NCBI RefSeq assembly: GCF_900101625.1
Contig: NZ_FMYZ01000001.1
Location: 900,304-964,303, forward strand
Source of the DNA: Cupriavidus sp. YR651
Lineage (GTDB): Bacteria; Pseudomonadota; Gammaproteobacteria; Burkholderiales; Burkholderiaceae
Reading direction: 5' to 3'
Length of the DNA stretch: 64,000 nucleotides
Made by a program: the position numbers and the translations under genes. Under the pieces are notes generated by a model. That model did not search any database, had not been told where the DNA came from, and was given only the letters and a program-made list of their open reading frames with translations. Below are positions 46,651 through 55,642 of the stretch, in pieces (position 1 is the first letter of the stretch; every line of letters starts with the position of its first letter).

Positions 46651-47211
46651 ATGGGCATGCCTGAGGCCGAAGCCCCCGTCACGGGCCCCAAGGCCGCTTC
46701 TCCCGACTTCGATTCGCAACACTTCAAGCGGGCGCTGTCGCAGTTTGCGACCGGCGTGACCGTCATCACCACGCGCGCAGTCGACCATCCCTACACGAAT
46801 GGCGCGCCGTTTGTCGGCATCACGGCCAGCTCGTTCAATTCGGTTTCGCTGGATCCACCGCTGGTGCTATGGAGCATGGCCACACGGGCCAACAGCCTGC
46901 CTATGTTCCGCGACGGCTCGCACTACATCGTCAACGTACTGGCGGCGTCGCAGCTGGACCTGTGCCAGCGCTTCGCCTCGCTCAAGGGCGACCGCTTCGC
47001 CGGCGTGGACTACCGTCTGTCCGAGACCGGCCTGCCGATCCTGGCCAACGCGTTGGCCTGGTTCGAATGCCACAACCGCAGCCGCTACGACGAAGGCGAT
47101 CACGTCATCTTCGTCGGCGAGGTGGAACGTTGCGGTATCCAGGACCAGGGCTGCCGGCCGCTGGTCTTCCAGGGTGGGCAATTCTCCACTTTGGGACCAC
47201 TGGATCGCTGA
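46651..47211 (+). CDS. flavin reductase-like domain protein
   Basis: A 187-residue protein of the flavin reductase-like split-barrel family. FKRALSQFATGVTVITTR and GAPFVGITASSFNSVSLDPPLVLWSMATRANSLPMFRDG are signatures. ECHNRSRYDEGDHVIFVGEVERC follows. Such proteins reduce FMN or FAD with NAD(P)H and supply a monooxygenase, but no partner gene is adjacent. ATG 46651 has GGAG eight bases upstream; an in-frame TTG at 46582 with GAGGGG is also possible and would give 209 residues. It is convergent with the Lrp-type regulator. Confidence 0.85.
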   Translation: MGMPEAEAPVTGPKAASPDFDSQHFKRALSQFATGVTVITTRAVDHPYTNGAPFVGITASSFNSVSLDPPLVLWSMATRANSLPMFRDGSHYIVNVLAASQLDLCQRFASLKGDRFAGVDYRLSETGLPILANALAWFECHNRSRYDEGDHVIFVGEVERCGIQDQGCRPLVFQGGQFSTLGPLDR

Positions 47212-47289
47212 CTGGCGGGGCGCATGCCCTGCCCACTGCCGCACCCCGGCTTCCTCGCCGCGCCTTTGACGGCGCACTCTCCTACCCAG

Positions 47290-47778
47290 CTACGACGCCT
47301 CGCCCTGACCCGCCTTGAGCACGGCCAGGGGTGATCCGTCCGTCTTGATCCGCTGCAGCACGATGTTGGAGCGGATGTCCATCACGCCTGGCGTGCGGTA
47401 CAACCGGTTCACGATGAAATCCGAGTAGTGCTTCAGGTTCCGGGCCTGGACGCGCAGGATGTAGTTGCTGTCGCCGGTGATGACATAGGCCGACAGCACC
47501 TCCGGCCACGCCTGCACCGCCGCGTTAAATGTGTCGTGCCAGCCCTCCACGTCATGCCGCATCGACACCTGCACGATCGCCTCGATCTCCAGCCCTAGCT
47601 GTTCAGCGTCGAACCAGGCGCGATAGCCCCCGATCACGCCGCCCTCTTCCAGCAAACGCACGCGCCGCAGACACGCCGAGGGCGACAGCGCCACGCGGTC
47701 CGCCAGGTCCTGGTTGCTGATCCGGCCGTTCTCCTGCAGGCAGGCCAGAATGCGCAAATCGATAGGATCGAGGGTCAT
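47290..47778 (-). CDS. kynR: Lrp/AsnC regulator of kynurenine genes
   Basis: A 162-residue Lrp/AsnC-family regulator. The helix-turn-helix is at residues 1-55 (LDPIDLRILACLQENGRISNQDLADRVALSPSACLRRVRLLEEGGVI), followed by a RAM ligand-binding domain (EIEAIVQVSMRHDVEGW ... VLSAYVITGDSNYILRVQ). It is divergent from kynB with a 146-bp gap, the arrangement of KynR, which senses kynurenine in related bacteria. The symbol rests on this context. Three copies of TTTCGCA or its complement in the region are candidate sites. ATG 47778 is chosen by homology. Confidence 0.87.
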   Translation of the reverse strand: MTLDPIDLRILACLQENGRISNQDLADRVALSPSACLRRVRLLEEGGVIGGYRAWFDAEQLGLEIEAIVQVSMRHDVEGWHDTFNAAVQAWPEVLSAYVITGDSNYILRVQARNLKHYSDFIVNRLYRTPGVMDIRSNIVLQRIKTDGSPLAVLKAGQGEAS

Positions 47779-47855
47779 TTCGCAGAAACCACTATTTTTT
47801 GTCCGATTCACACAATTCTATGCGAAACATGGGCACATGGACGGGCCATTTCGCA
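47778..47855. promoter_or_regulatory. TTTCGCA / TGCGAAA sites between kynR and kynB
   Basis: TTTCGCA lies at 47778-47784, TGCGAAA at 47821-47827 and TTTCGCA again at 47849-47855. The pairs are inverted, with centre spacings of 43 and 28 bp, in the divergent control region. They are plausible binding sites for the Lrp-type regulator. Confidence 0.45.
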
Positions 47856-47924
47856 AGCCTCTTCTCAGGGGATTTGTCTATGATGCGGTCATTGAATCGT
47901 TGATCGAAACGATCCCCGGAGACC

Positions 47925-48572
47925 ATGCCCCACGCCCCCGATCCCCGCCTCATCTGGGACATCACCCCGCCTGTATCGCGGTCCACGCCGGTCTGGCCCG
48001 GCGACACGCCGTTCCGCCACGACCCAGCCTGGCAGATGGATGAACATTGCCCGGTCAACGTCGGCCGTATCACGATGTCCCCGCACACAGGCGCCCATGC
48101 CGATGCCCCGCTGCATTACGCGGCGGATGGCGCGCCGATCGGCGCGGTGCCGCTGGACGCCTACCTGGGCCCCTGCCGCGTGATCCATTGCATCGGCGCC
48201 GCGCCGCGCGTGGAACCGCGCCATATCGAACACGCCCTCGGCGATGTCCCGCCGCGCGTGCTGCTGCGGACGTACCAGCAAGCGCCGCGAGACACGTGGG
48301 ATTCGGCGTTCTGCGCCGTGGCGCCCGAGACCATCGCGCTGCTCGCCCGTCATGGCGTGAAGCTGATCGGCATCGATACGCCCTCGCTGGACCCACAGGA
48401 ATCCAAGACGATGGATGCGCACCACGCCGTGCGCGATCACCGTTTTGCGATTCTCGAAGGCATCGTGCTCGACGACGTGCCCGCCGGCGACTACGAACTG
48501 ATTGCACTGCCGCTGCGCCTGGCCACGCTGGACGCGAGTCCCGTGCGCGCCGTGCTGCGCGCCCTGCCCTGA
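47925..48572 (+). CDS. kynB: kynurenine formamidase
   Basis: A 215-residue cyclase-family metal enzyme that hydrolyses N-formylkynurenine to kynurenine and formate. [44 protein letters not shown] (the HTGxHxDxPxH zinc motif) and [12 protein letters not shown] are diagnostic. It is first of the kynBUA operon; kynU follows after 54 bp. Confidence 0.95.
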   Translation: MPHAPDPRLIWDITPPVSRSTPVWPGDTPFRHDPAWQMDEHCPVNVGRITMSPHTGAHADAPLHYAADGAPIGAVPLDAYLGPCRVIHCIGAAPRVEPRHIEHALGDVPPRVLLRTYQQAPRDTWDSAFCAVAPETIALLARHGVKLIGIDTPSLDPQESKTMDAHHAVRDHRFAILEGIVLDDVPAGDYELIALPLRLATLDASPVRAVLRALP

Positions 48573-48626
48573 TCTTTACGAATCGTCTGATATCGCCTGC
48601 CCCCAGGCCCCAACAGAATCTGCCTT

Positions 48627-49883
48627 ATGACGTCTCTGACTCGTGAACACTGTCTTGCGCTCGACCGGGGTGACCCGCTGCGCGCCCTGCGCGAACAATT
48701 CGCGCTGCCCGCCGGGGTGATCTACCTCGACGGCAACTCGCTCGGTGCCCGTCCGCGGGCGGCCGCGGCACGCGCCGCCGAAGTCGTCTCCGCCGAATGG
48801 GGCGACGGCCTGATCCGCAGCTGGAACACGGCTGGCTGGTTCGATCTGCCGCGCCGCCTGGGCAACCAGATCGCCCCGCTGATCGGCGCCGGCCACGATG
48901 AAGTGGTGGTGACCGATACCACGTCGATCAACCTGTTCAAGGTGTTGGCCGCCGCGCTGCGCGTGCAGCAGCAACGCGACCCGGCGCGCCGCGTGATCGT
49001 GTCCGAAGCCAGCAACTTCCCGACCGATCTCTATATCGCGCAGGGGCTCGCCGACCTGCTCCAGCAGGGATATTCGGTGCGACTGGTCGACAGCCCGGAC
49101 GAGATCGACGCCGCCGTTGGCGCCGATACCGCGGTGCTGATGCTGACCCACGTCAACTACAAGACCGGCGAGATGCTCGACATGGCCGGCCTCACCGAAC
49201 TCGCCCATGCGCGCGGGGCACTGACGGTCTGGGATCTCGCCCACTCGGCCGGTGCGGTGCCCGTGACACTCAGCGCGGCCAAAGCCGACTATGCGATCGG
49301 CTGCACGTACAAGTACCTGAACGGCGGCCCCGGTTCGCCGGCCTTCGTCTGGGTGGCGCCGGCGCTGCGCGACCAGTTCTGGCAGCCGCTGTCTGGCTGG
49401 TGGGGGCATCGTGCCCCGTTCGCGATGGCGCCTCAGTATCAGCCGACCGAGGGCATCGGCCGCTTCCTGTGCGGCACACAACCGGTGACGTCGCTCGCGA
49501 TGGTTGAATGCGGGCTCGACATCTTCGCGCAGACCAGCATGACCGCACTGCGTGCCAAATCGCTGCAACTGACGGACCTGTTCATCAAGCTGGTGGAGGC
49601 GCGCTGCGGCCAGCACCCGCTGACGCTGGTCACGCCGCGCGAACACGCCAGGCGTGGCAGCCAGGTCAGCTTTGCGCATCCGGACGGCTATGCCGTGGTG
49701 GCGGCGCTGATCGAGCGCGGCGTGATTGGCGACTATCGCGAACCGGGCATCGCCCGCTTCGGCTTCACGCCGCTCTACACGAGCTTTGCGGAAGTCTGGG
49801 ATGCGGTGGAAATCCTGCGCGACGTGCTCGACAGCCGCACCTATCGCGACGCGCGGTTTGCCGTGCGGACGGCGGTGACCTGA
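48627..49883 (+). CDS. kynU: kynureninase
   Basis: A 418-residue PLP enzyme that cleaves kynurenine to anthranilate and alanine. [45 protein letters not shown] and the PLP-lysine segment [16 protein letters not shown] are present. The length is standard. kynA follows after 12 bp. Confidence 0.96.
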   Translation: MTSLTREHCLALDRGDPLRALREQFALPAGVIYLDGNSLGARPRAAAARAAEVVSAEWGDGLIRSWNTAGWFDLPRRLGNQIAPLIGAGHDEVVVTDTTSINLFKVLAAALRVQQQRDPARRVIVSEASNFPTDLYIAQGLADLLQQGYSVRLVDSPDEIDAAVGADTAVLMLTHVNYKTGEMLDMAGLTELAHARGALTVWDLAHSAGAVPVTLSAAKADYAIGCTYKYLNGGPGSPAFVWVAPALRDQFWQPLSGWWGHRAPFAMAPQYQPTEGIGRFLCGTQPVTSLAMVECGLDIFAQTSMTALRAKSLQLTDLFIKLVEARCGQHPLTLVTPREHARRGSQVSFAHPDGYAVVAALIERGVIGDYREPGIARFGFTPLYTSFAEVWDAVEILRDVLDSRTYRDARFAVRTAVT

Positions 49884-49895
49884 GCGGAGCAAATC

Positions 49896-50780
49896 ATGAG
49901 CGAAATCAAGGGATGCCCGATGGGCCATGGTGCGGCAACGGCCGGGGAAGTCACGGAAGGCGATAGCTGGCACGGCGCGCAAATGGACTTCGCGCGCGAC
50001 ATGAGCTACGGCGACTATCTTGGGCTGGACCAGATCCTGAACGCCCAGCATCCGCTGTCGCCCGACCACAACGAGATGCTGTTCATCGTCCAGCACCAGA
50101 CCACGGAGCTGTGGATGAAGCTGATGCTGCACGAGTTGCGCGCGGCGCGCGAAGGCGTGCGATCGGATCAGCTGCGTCCGGCGTTCAAGATGCTGGCGCG
50201 CGTGTCGCGCATCATGGATCAGCTGGTGCAGGCGTGGAACGTGCTGGCCACGATGACGCCGCCGGAGTACTCCGCGATGCGGCCCTACCTCGGCGCGTCG
50301 TCGGGGTTCCAGTCCTACCAATACCGCGAGATCGAATTCATCCTCGGCAACAAGAACGCCGCGATGCTGCGCCCGCATGCGCACCGGCCCGAGCATCTGA
50401 AGCTGGTAGAGGACGCGCTGCACACGCCGTCAATGTATGACGAGGCGATCCGCCTGATGGTGCGACGCGGCTTTCGGATCGATCCTGACGTGGCGGAGCG
50501 CGACTGGACGCAGCCAACGGCCTACAACGCTTCGGTGGAAGCAGCATGGCTCGAGGTGTATCGCAACCCGTCGGCGCACTGGGAGCTCTACGAGCTTGGC
50601 GAAAAATTCGTCGACTTGGAAGACGCGTTCCGGCAATGGCGCTTCCGCCATGTCACCACGGTGGAGCGCGTGATCGGCTTCAAGCGCGGCACGGGCGGCA
50701 CCGAGGGTGTCAGTTACTTGCGAAGGATGCTCGACGTGGTGCTGTTCCCGGAACTGTGGAAGCTGCGAACGGACCTCTGA
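49896..50780 (+). CDS. kynA: tryptophan 2,3-dioxygenase
   Basis: A 294-residue haem dioxygenase that opens the indole ring of tryptophan to N-formylkynurenine, the first step of the pathway. [43 protein letters not shown] (distal His region), [18 protein letters not shown] and [28 protein letters not shown] with the axial His are all seen. It is the last gene of kynBUA. Confidence 0.97.
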   Translation: MSEIKGCPMGHGAATAGEVTEGDSWHGAQMDFARDMSYGDYLGLDQILNAQHPLSPDHNEMLFIVQHQTTELWMKLMLHELRAAREGVRSDQLRPAFKMLARVSRIMDQLVQAWNVLATMTPPEYSAMRPYLGASSGFQSYQYREIEFILGNKNAAMLRPHAHRPEHLKLVEDALHTPSMYDEAIRLMVRRGFRIDPDVAERDWTQPTAYNASVEAAWLEVYRNPSAHWELYELGEKFVDLEDAFRQWRFRHVTTVERVIGFKRGTGGTEGVSYLRRMLDVVLFPELWKLRTDL

Positions 50781-50805
50781 GCTTCCATCGGTCCTTCGGG
50801 ATCTT

Positions 50806-50859
50806 CGGGCCCGCTGGGCCCATTGGCCCGCCAAACCCAGTGAGCCCATTGGGTCCCTC
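50806..50859. repeat. degenerate 9-bp tandem repeat
   Basis: Six units of 9 bp start at 50806, 50815, 50824, 50833, 50842 and 50851, built around GGGCCC/GGCCC/ACCC/GCCC cores. They lie 25 bp after the kynA stop and may also fold as hairpins. Confidence 0.5.
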
Positions 50860-50926
50860 GTGCCTTTCGAGCCGTCGATCGGTCAGGAACGCAGCGCGTC
50901 GCGCGGTGCGTCGTCCGACTGGCTGC

Positions 50927-51820
50927 TCAGATGCGTCCGGAGGACGGATCGGACAATCGCGCCGCCAGCGCCTGCAGCGCAGGTGCGAGCTTCTCGCGGA
51001 ACACGTCCTCGCTCACCGCGCCATAGGATGCGCTGCAACTGAGCATATGCAGATCCTTCTCCCCCACCGGGCGGAAGGCCACCGCGCTGGCATGGATAGC
51101 CGGATGCCAGTCCCGGAACGAGGCTGAGTAGCCATCGCGCTCGGCCTCGGCCAGCGCCACGCGCATCGACGCCTCCTGCTGCCGCCATTGTTCGGGAAAC
51201 GCCTGGGCGAATTCGGCGAGCACGCGCTCGCGCCGCGCCGTCGGCAACGCCGCCAGGTAGGCACGGCCCATCGAACTCGACACCAGCGACAGCCGCGACC
51301 CCACCCCCAGCCCGAGCATGACGCCGGCATCGTTCCGGATCGATTCCAGGTAGATCACCTCCAGCCGCTCGCGCTTGCCGAGCGACACCGACACGCCGTA
51401 CGCCTGAGCAAACGCCAGCATGTGCGGGCGCGCCAGCGCCACCGCATCCGACGCAGACAGGTACGAATACCCCAGCGCCAGCACGCCCGCATCGAGCGCG
51501 TACTTGCCCAGACTCTCGTCGTAGCGCAGGTAGCCAAGCTGCACCAGCGTGCCAGCCAGACGGCTGACAGTGGCCTTGGGAAATCCCGTGCGACGCACGA
51601 AATCCTGGTTGCCGAGCATCGCCTCGCCAGTGCGGAAGCAGCGCAGCAACTCCAGGCCGCGCGCGAGCGCAGTGACGAAGTTCGGATCGCTCTCGCGCTG
51701 GGCCGGCTCGGCGGCCGGCGAGGCCGGGGGCGCGGTGGAAATGGCAGAGGTCGGGGAAGTGGCCAAGACGTGGCTCCAGAGGTCAGTTTCCGCAGGCCCG
51801 GGAAAAATCCCCTGTTGCAC
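50927..51820 (-). CDS. IclR-type transcriptional regulator
   Basis: A protein of up to 297 residues with an IclR helix-turn-helix at about residues 45-105 (NFVTALARGLELLRCFRTGEAMLGNQDFVRRTGFPKATVSRLAGTLVQLGYL) and a C-terminal IclR effector domain ending ALAARLSDPSSGRI. The start is uncertain: GTG 51820 is listed, while TTG at 51766 has GGAG at good spacing. It is divergent from gcdH; a perfect palindrome in the gap is a probable operator, so it likely controls glutaryl-CoA degradation. Confidence 0.87.
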   Translation of the reverse strand: MQQGIFPGPAETDLWSHVLATSPTSAISTAPPASPAAEPAQRESDPNFVTALARGLELLRCFRTGEAMLGNQDFVRRTGFPKATVSRLAGTLVQLGYLRYDESLGKYALDAGVLALGYSYLSASDAVALARPHMLAFAQAYGVSVSLGKRERLEVIYLESIRNDAGVMLGLGVGSRLSLVSSSMGRAYLAALPTARRERVLAEFAQAFPEQWRQQEASMRVALAEAERDGYSASFRDWHPAIHASAVAFRPVGEKDLHMLSCSASYGAVSEDVFREKLAPALQALAARLSDPSSGRI

Positions 51821-51858
51821 CGCGGATCGGTTCGGCTATACTAGCTCATCGGAACAAG

Positions 51859-51875
51859 GTTCCGCAATGCGGAAC
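51859..51875. promoter_or_regulatory. palindromic operator, iclR-gcdH control region
   Basis: GTTCCGC (51859-51865), AAT, GCGGAAC (51869-51875) form a perfect 7-3-7 palindrome, the shape of IclR-family operators. A second overlapping palindrome GGAACAAGGTTCC starts at 51851. It lies between the IclR regulator and gcdH. Confidence 0.65.
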
Positions 51876-51958
51876 TAAAAATTTCTTCCGCATCCTACGT
51901 TTTCCCGTATATCCGAGGGCCCATCGCCCCCATCGCGCTACCAAAGAAGGAGACCTCC

Positions 51959-53152
51959 ATGGCTGCCAACGCCGAATTCCACTGGGCCGATCCCCTGCTG
52001 CTGGACCAGCAACTGACCGCCGACGAACGCATGGTGCGTGACGCCGCCGCTGCTTACAGCCAGGACAAGCTGATGCCGCGCGTCCTGCAGTCGTTCCGCA
52101 ACGAGAAGACCGACGTGGAGATCTTCCGCGAGATGGGCGAACTGGGTCTGCTGGGCCCGACCATCCCCGAGGAATACGGCGGCCCCGGCCTGAACTACGT
52201 GGCCTACGGCCTGATCGCCCGTGAAGTCGAGCGCGTGGATTCGGGCTACCGTTCGATGATGAGCGTGCAGTCGTCGCTCGTGATGGTGCCGATCTACGAA
52301 TTCGGCAGCGAAGCCCAGAAGCAGAAGTACCTGCCCAAGCTGGCCACCGGCGAATGGATCGGCTGCTTTGGCCTGACCGAGCCGAACCACGGCTCCGATC
52401 CGGGCTCGATGATCACCCGCGCGAAGAAGGTCAACGGCGGCTACGAGCTCACCGGCGCCAAGATGTGGATCACCAACTCGCCCATCGCCGATGTTTTCGT
52501 GGTCTGGGGCAAGCTGACCGGCGACGACGGCAAGGAACACATCCGCGGCTTCATCCTGGAAAAGGGATGGAAGGGCCTGTCCGCTCCGGCCATCCACGGC
52601 AAGGTGGGCCTGCGCACCTCGATCACCGGCGAAATCGTGCTGGACCAGGTCTTCGTGCCGGAAGAAAACCTCATGCCGGGCGTCAGCGGCCTGAAGGGTC
52701 CCTTTACCTGCCTGAACTCGGCCCGCTACGGCATCGCCTGGGGCGCGCTGGGTGCCGCCGAATTCTGCTGGCATACCGCCCGCCAATACACGCTGGACCG
52801 CAAGCAGTTTGGTCGCCCGCTGGCCGCCACGCAGCTTGTGCAGAAGAAGCTGGCCGACATGCAGACCGAAATCACGCTGGGCCTCCAAGGCTGCCTGCGT
52901 CTGGGCCGCATGAAGGACGAAGGCACGGCTGCGGTGGAAATCACCTCGATCATGAAGCGCAACTCCTGCGGCAAGTCGCTGGACATCGCCCGCGTGGCGC
53001 GCGACATGCTCGGCGGCAACGGTATCTCCGATGAATTCGGCGTGATCCGCCACGTGGTCAACCTCGAGGTGGTCAACACGTACGAAGGCACGCACGATAT
53101 CCACGCACTGATCCTGGGCCGTGCCCAGACCGGCATCCAGGCCTTCTTCTGA
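51959..53152 (+). CDS. gcdH: glutaryl-CoA dehydrogenase
   Basis: A 397-residue acyl-CoA dehydrogenase-fold flavoprotein matching GcdH, which oxidises and decarboxylates glutaryl-CoA to crotonyl-CoA in lysine and tryptophan breakdown. [38 protein letters not shown] and the catalytic Glu region [21 protein letters not shown] are clear. Residues [15 protein letters not shown] open the protein; the AAGGAGACCTCC site is ideal. It is divergent from an IclR regulator and followed by two hairpins. Confidence 0.95.
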   Translation: MAANAEFHWADPLLLDQQLTADERMVRDAAAAYSQDKLMPRVLQSFRNEKTDVEIFREMGELGLLGPTIPEEYGGPGLNYVAYGLIAREVERVDSGYRSMMSVQSSLVMVPIYEFGSEAQKQKYLPKLATGEWIGCFGLTEPNHGSDPGSMITRAKKVNGGYELTGAKMWITNSPIADVFVVWGKLTGDDGKEHIRGFILEKGWKGLSAPAIHGKVGLRTSITGEIVLDQVFVPEENLMPGVSGLKGPFTCLNSARYGIAWGALGAAEFCWHTARQYTLDRKQFGRPLAATQLVQKKLADMQTEITLGLQGCLRLGRMKDEGTAAVEITSIMKRNSCGKSLDIARVARDMLGGNGISDEFGVIRHVVNLEVVNTYEGTHDIHALILGRAQTGIQAFF

Positions 53153-53176
53153 TTCCCGGCAACCGCCCATGAAAAA

Positions 53177-53198
53177 AGCCCGGCGATCAGGCCGGGCT
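53177..53198 (-). terminator. minus-strand terminator after the peroxiredoxin gene
   Basis: An 8-bp stem (53177-53184 with 53191-53198) is preceded on the plus strand by A6, giving a U-tract on the minus strand. It lies about 100 bp beyond the peroxiredoxin stop. Confidence 0.6.
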
Positions 53199-53260
53199 CA
53201 AGCACACTACCAAGGAGACGACGGGCGAGCCCGCCGTTTTACGACATCGGTCAGTACTGG

Positions 53261-53298
53261 ACCGGGCCAGGGGGCATGTCCTCCGGCCCGGTTTTTTT
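53261..53298 (+). terminator. intrinsic terminator after gcdH
   Basis: An 8-bp stem (53261-53268 with 53285-53292), a 16-nt loop and T7. The T-run overlaps the stop codon of the convergent peroxiredoxin gene. Confidence 0.75.
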
Positions 53299-53935
53299 AT
53301 TTGTTCGGCTGCGGCGTCAGACGCAGATACGGACGCACGGCCTTGTACCCCTTCGGAAATTTCTGGCGGATGATCTCTTCATCCTTCAACGACGGCACGA
53401 TCACCACGTCGTCGCCGTCCTGCCAGTTGCCCGGCGTGGCCACGCTGTGGTTGTCAGTCAGTTGCAGCGAATCGATGACGCGCAGGATCTCGTTGAAATT
53501 TCTACCGGTACTGGCCGGGTAGGTAATGGTCAGCCTTACCTTCTTCTTCGGGTCGATGACGAACAGCGAGCGGACCGTCAGGGTCTCGTTGGCGTTCGGG
53601 TGAATCATGTCGTAGAGCTCGGAAACCTTGCGGTCGCCATCGGCCAGGATCGGGAAATTGACGGACGTGGATTGCGTGTCGTTGATATCGTGGATCCAGC
53701 CCTTGTGGGACTCCACGCTGTCCACGGACAGCGCAATCGCCTTGACACCACGCTTGCCGAACTCTTCCTTCAGCTTGGCGGTCAGGCCCAGTTCGGTCGT
53801 GCAAACCGGGGTGTAATCCGCCGGGTGCGAGAACAGGACACCCCAGCTGTCGCCGAGCCATTCGTGAAACCTGATGCGGCCCTCGCTCGATTCTTGCTCA
53901 AAGTCCGGTGCGATATCGCCAAGACGCAGTGTCAT
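53297..53935 (-). CDS. 1-Cys peroxiredoxin (Prx6 type)
   Basis: A 212-residue peroxiredoxin that reduces peroxides. SHPADYTPVCTTELG carries the peroxidatic Cys; the long C-terminal domain (NHSVATPGNWQDGDDVVIVPSLKDEEIIRQKFPKGYKAVRPYLRLT) is typical of the 1-Cys Prx6 class. ATG 53935 begins family homology. A 339-bp upstream region contains palindromes that may serve as operators. Confidence 0.94.
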   Translation of the reverse strand: MTLRLGDIAPDFEQESSEGRIRFHEWLGDSWGVLFSHPADYTPVCTTELGLTAKLKEEFGKRGVKAIALSVDSVESHKGWIHDINDTQSTSVNFPILADGDRKVSELYDMIHPNANETLTVRSLFVIDPKKKVRLTITYPASTGRNFNEILRVIDSLQLTDNHSVATPGNWQDGDDVVIVPSLKDEEIIRQKFPKGYKAVRPYLRLTPQPNK

Positions 53936-53982
53936 GCCTGAAAGCCTCCAAATAGTCGGGGAAAACGAGTGGAACCAGCTTA

Positions 53983-54000
53983 GTTGGATTGCGATCCAAC
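53983..54000. promoter_or_regulatory. palindrome upstream of the peroxiredoxin gene
   Basis: GTTGGAT (53983-53989), TGCG, ATCCAAC (53994-54000) is a perfect 7-4-7 inverted repeat, 48 bp from the peroxiredoxin start. Two adjacent 11-bp direct repeats, TATAAAGTCAC and TATAAAATCAC (54010-54031), lie next to it. It is a candidate control region. Confidence 0.45.
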
Positions 54001-54103
54001 CCAAACGAATATAAAGTCACTATAAAATCACTCGAAGTCATAAAGACGACGAATGTGAATGCAAGCTAGATGCATGCATTTGCCTGGGTTTTTCTGGATG
54101 TGG

Positions 54104-54130
54104 GTGTCACGCTTGCCATTTGCGTGACAC
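54104..54130. promoter_or_regulatory. 9-bp perfect inverted repeat in the peroxiredoxin/DUF883 gap
   Basis: GTGTCACGC (54104-54112) and GCGTGACAC (54122-54130) are separated by 9 bp. The GTGTCACGC/GCGTGACAC arms recall operators of dimeric regulators; an RNA hairpin is the alternative. The rest of the 339-bp gap shows no gene. Confidence 0.45.
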
Positions 54131-54274
54131 GGAATTGCAAAGTATGGGTGAGCAAGCTTGAAACGATGGGCCGGCGCCACATATGCTACTTGGAAGACAA
54201 GAAACGCCACAAGCCAGAGCGAGCAAGGCAAAATGTCACCACTTGAACCAACCGCCCGCAAACAGGAGAAACTG

Positions 54275-54550
54275 ATGAGCGATGTCAAGACCGTTCTGTC
54301 CGACGCCGAAGAACTGCTTAAGCAAGCGGCCTCGACCACCGGCGAAAAAGCCGCCGAACTGCGCGAGCGTGGCATGGGCCTGCTGAAGCAGGCCAAGGAA
54401 AAGGCGCAGGACCTGCAGGACGCCGTAGTGACCAAGAGCAAGGCCGCGGCCCGCGCCACGGATGACTACGTGCATGACCATCCCTGGCGCGCCGTGGGCG
54501 TGGCGGCCGGCGTGGGTCTGCTGATCGGCCTGCTGCTCAACCGCAAGTAA
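54275..54550 (+). CDS. DUF883/ElaB family membrane-anchored protein
   Basis: A 91-residue protein. An Ala/Lys/Glu-rich helical part (residues 1-65) is followed by DDYVHDHPWRAVGVAAGVGLLIGLLLNRK, the C-terminal anchor motif of DUF883 (ElaB/YqjD). E. coli relatives bind ribosomes at the inner membrane in stationary phase. AGGAGA precedes the ATG. The YqjE-like gene follows after 194 bp. Confidence 0.9.
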   Translation: MSDVKTVLSDAEELLKQAASTTGEKAAELRERGMGLLKQAKEKAQDLQDAVVTKSKAAARATDDYVHDHPWRAVGVAAGVGLLIGLLLNRK

Positions 54551-54744
54551 GCCGTCGCTGACCGGGGCGGCACGCCGGGCAACGCCCGGCGCGAGCAGCG
54601 CGCCTCCCCGGATCCGGCCGCGCCCGCGCTATATATATGCCGGGCGCCGCCAACGGACCGGCTCCGTGGCCCCATCCGCCGCGCAACCGGTCGCTCGTCG
54701 CAGATGCCGCCAATGCCGGCGCATCGATTCTTCGCCGGAGCCGC

Positions 54745-55122
54745 ATGAGCGAGTCCCCTTCCCCCAAGTTCCTGGAATCCCTCCGCAACCTCACCGGCTC
54801 AGTGGTGTCGATGCTGCAGACACGCCTGGAGCTTGCCAGCGTCGAGCTGGCCGAGGAGCGCACCCGCCTGATGAAGGTCGCCCTTCTGGCCTGCTTCGGA
54901 CTGGTGTTCTTCAGCATGGCGCTGATGACCTTCACGCTGCTGATCGCCATCCTGTTCTGGGAAAGCTATCGCTGGCAAGCCATCGGAGCCATCGTGGTGT
55001 TCTACCTAGTCTGCGCCGCGATCCTGCTTTTCGTCGCGCGCCAGATGGTTCGCAACGCGCCGCCGCTGTTCGAATCCACACTGGCCGAACTCGATAAAGA
55101 CCGGGAGATGCTGCGCCGATGA
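54745..55122 (+). CDS. YqjE/phage holin-like family protein
   Basis: A 125-residue protein with two membrane segments (about residues 45-70 and 78-100) and a charged N-terminal helix (LQTRLELASVELAEERTRL). This is the YqjE family, often labelled phage holin III-like, with no proven lysis role. Its stop overlaps the next start as ATGA, so the two are translationally coupled. GGAG precedes the ATG. Confidence 0.86.
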   Translation: MSESPSPKFLESLRNLTGSVVSMLQTRLELASVELAEERTRLMKVALLACFGLVFFSMALMTFTLLIAILFWESYRWQAIGAIVVFYLVCAAILLFVARQMVRNAPPLFESTLAELDKDREMLRR

Positions 55123-55631
55123 CCACGCCCGAAGACGACAACATCGACAACCGTCCGCGCCGCGACCACCCCCGCCCGGTCCGCTTTACGCGGGAAGTTC
55201 GGCTGCCGCTGGCCGTACGCAAGGAATTGCTGATCACGCGTGCCGCGCTGGAGCGCTACGACGCCATCCAGGCGCTGCGCCAGGTCCGGGGCGGCGCGCG
55301 TCGCATGACCAATCTCGGCTCATGGCTACCGCGCCTCGCGCGACCGTCCGGCTGGCTCAAGCTGCTGGGCGTCACGCGCGAATACCCGATGCTGAGCACT
55401 GCCATCACGCTGGCCATGCCACTGCTGCGGCGAACGGCCATCGGCCGCGCGGCCTGGAAGGTGTCCAAGTACGGCATGGTCGCTGGCGCCGGCTACTGGG
55501 CCTACAAGACCTGGAACGAATCACGGCGCGCTGGCGCAACCACTGCGCCTTCGGCCTCGGCACCCCTCGATACGGGATTCCGTGACCCGCTGGTCTCGTC
55601 AGCTACACCGCCGGCACCGCCGCAGCCGTAG
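55119..55631 (+). CDS. basic hypothetical protein in the yqjD-yqjE-type cassette
   Basis: A 170-residue basic protein with a hydrophobic stretch around residues 90-105 and a weaker one at 120-130 (YGMVAGAGYWAYKTW). The tail is Pro/Ala-rich. The position, overlapping yqjE by 4 bp, matches YqjK-like genes of the same cassette, but it is longer and the similarity is weak. Function is unknown. Confidence 0.7.
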   Translation: MTTPEDDNIDNRPRRDHPRPVRFTREVRLPLAVRKELLITRAALERYDAIQALRQVRGGARRMTNLGSWLPRLARPSGWLKLLGVTREYPMLSTAITLAMPLLRRTAIGRAAWKVSKYGMVAGAGYWAYKTWNESRRAGATTAPSASAPLDTGFRDPLVSSATPPAPPQP

Positions 55632-55642
55632 TCGGGGCCGCT

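Noticed and set aside
54745..55122. Prophage holin
   Set aside because: Although the family name contains phage holin, the gene sits in a DUF883-YqjE chromosomal cassette with no phage genes around it.
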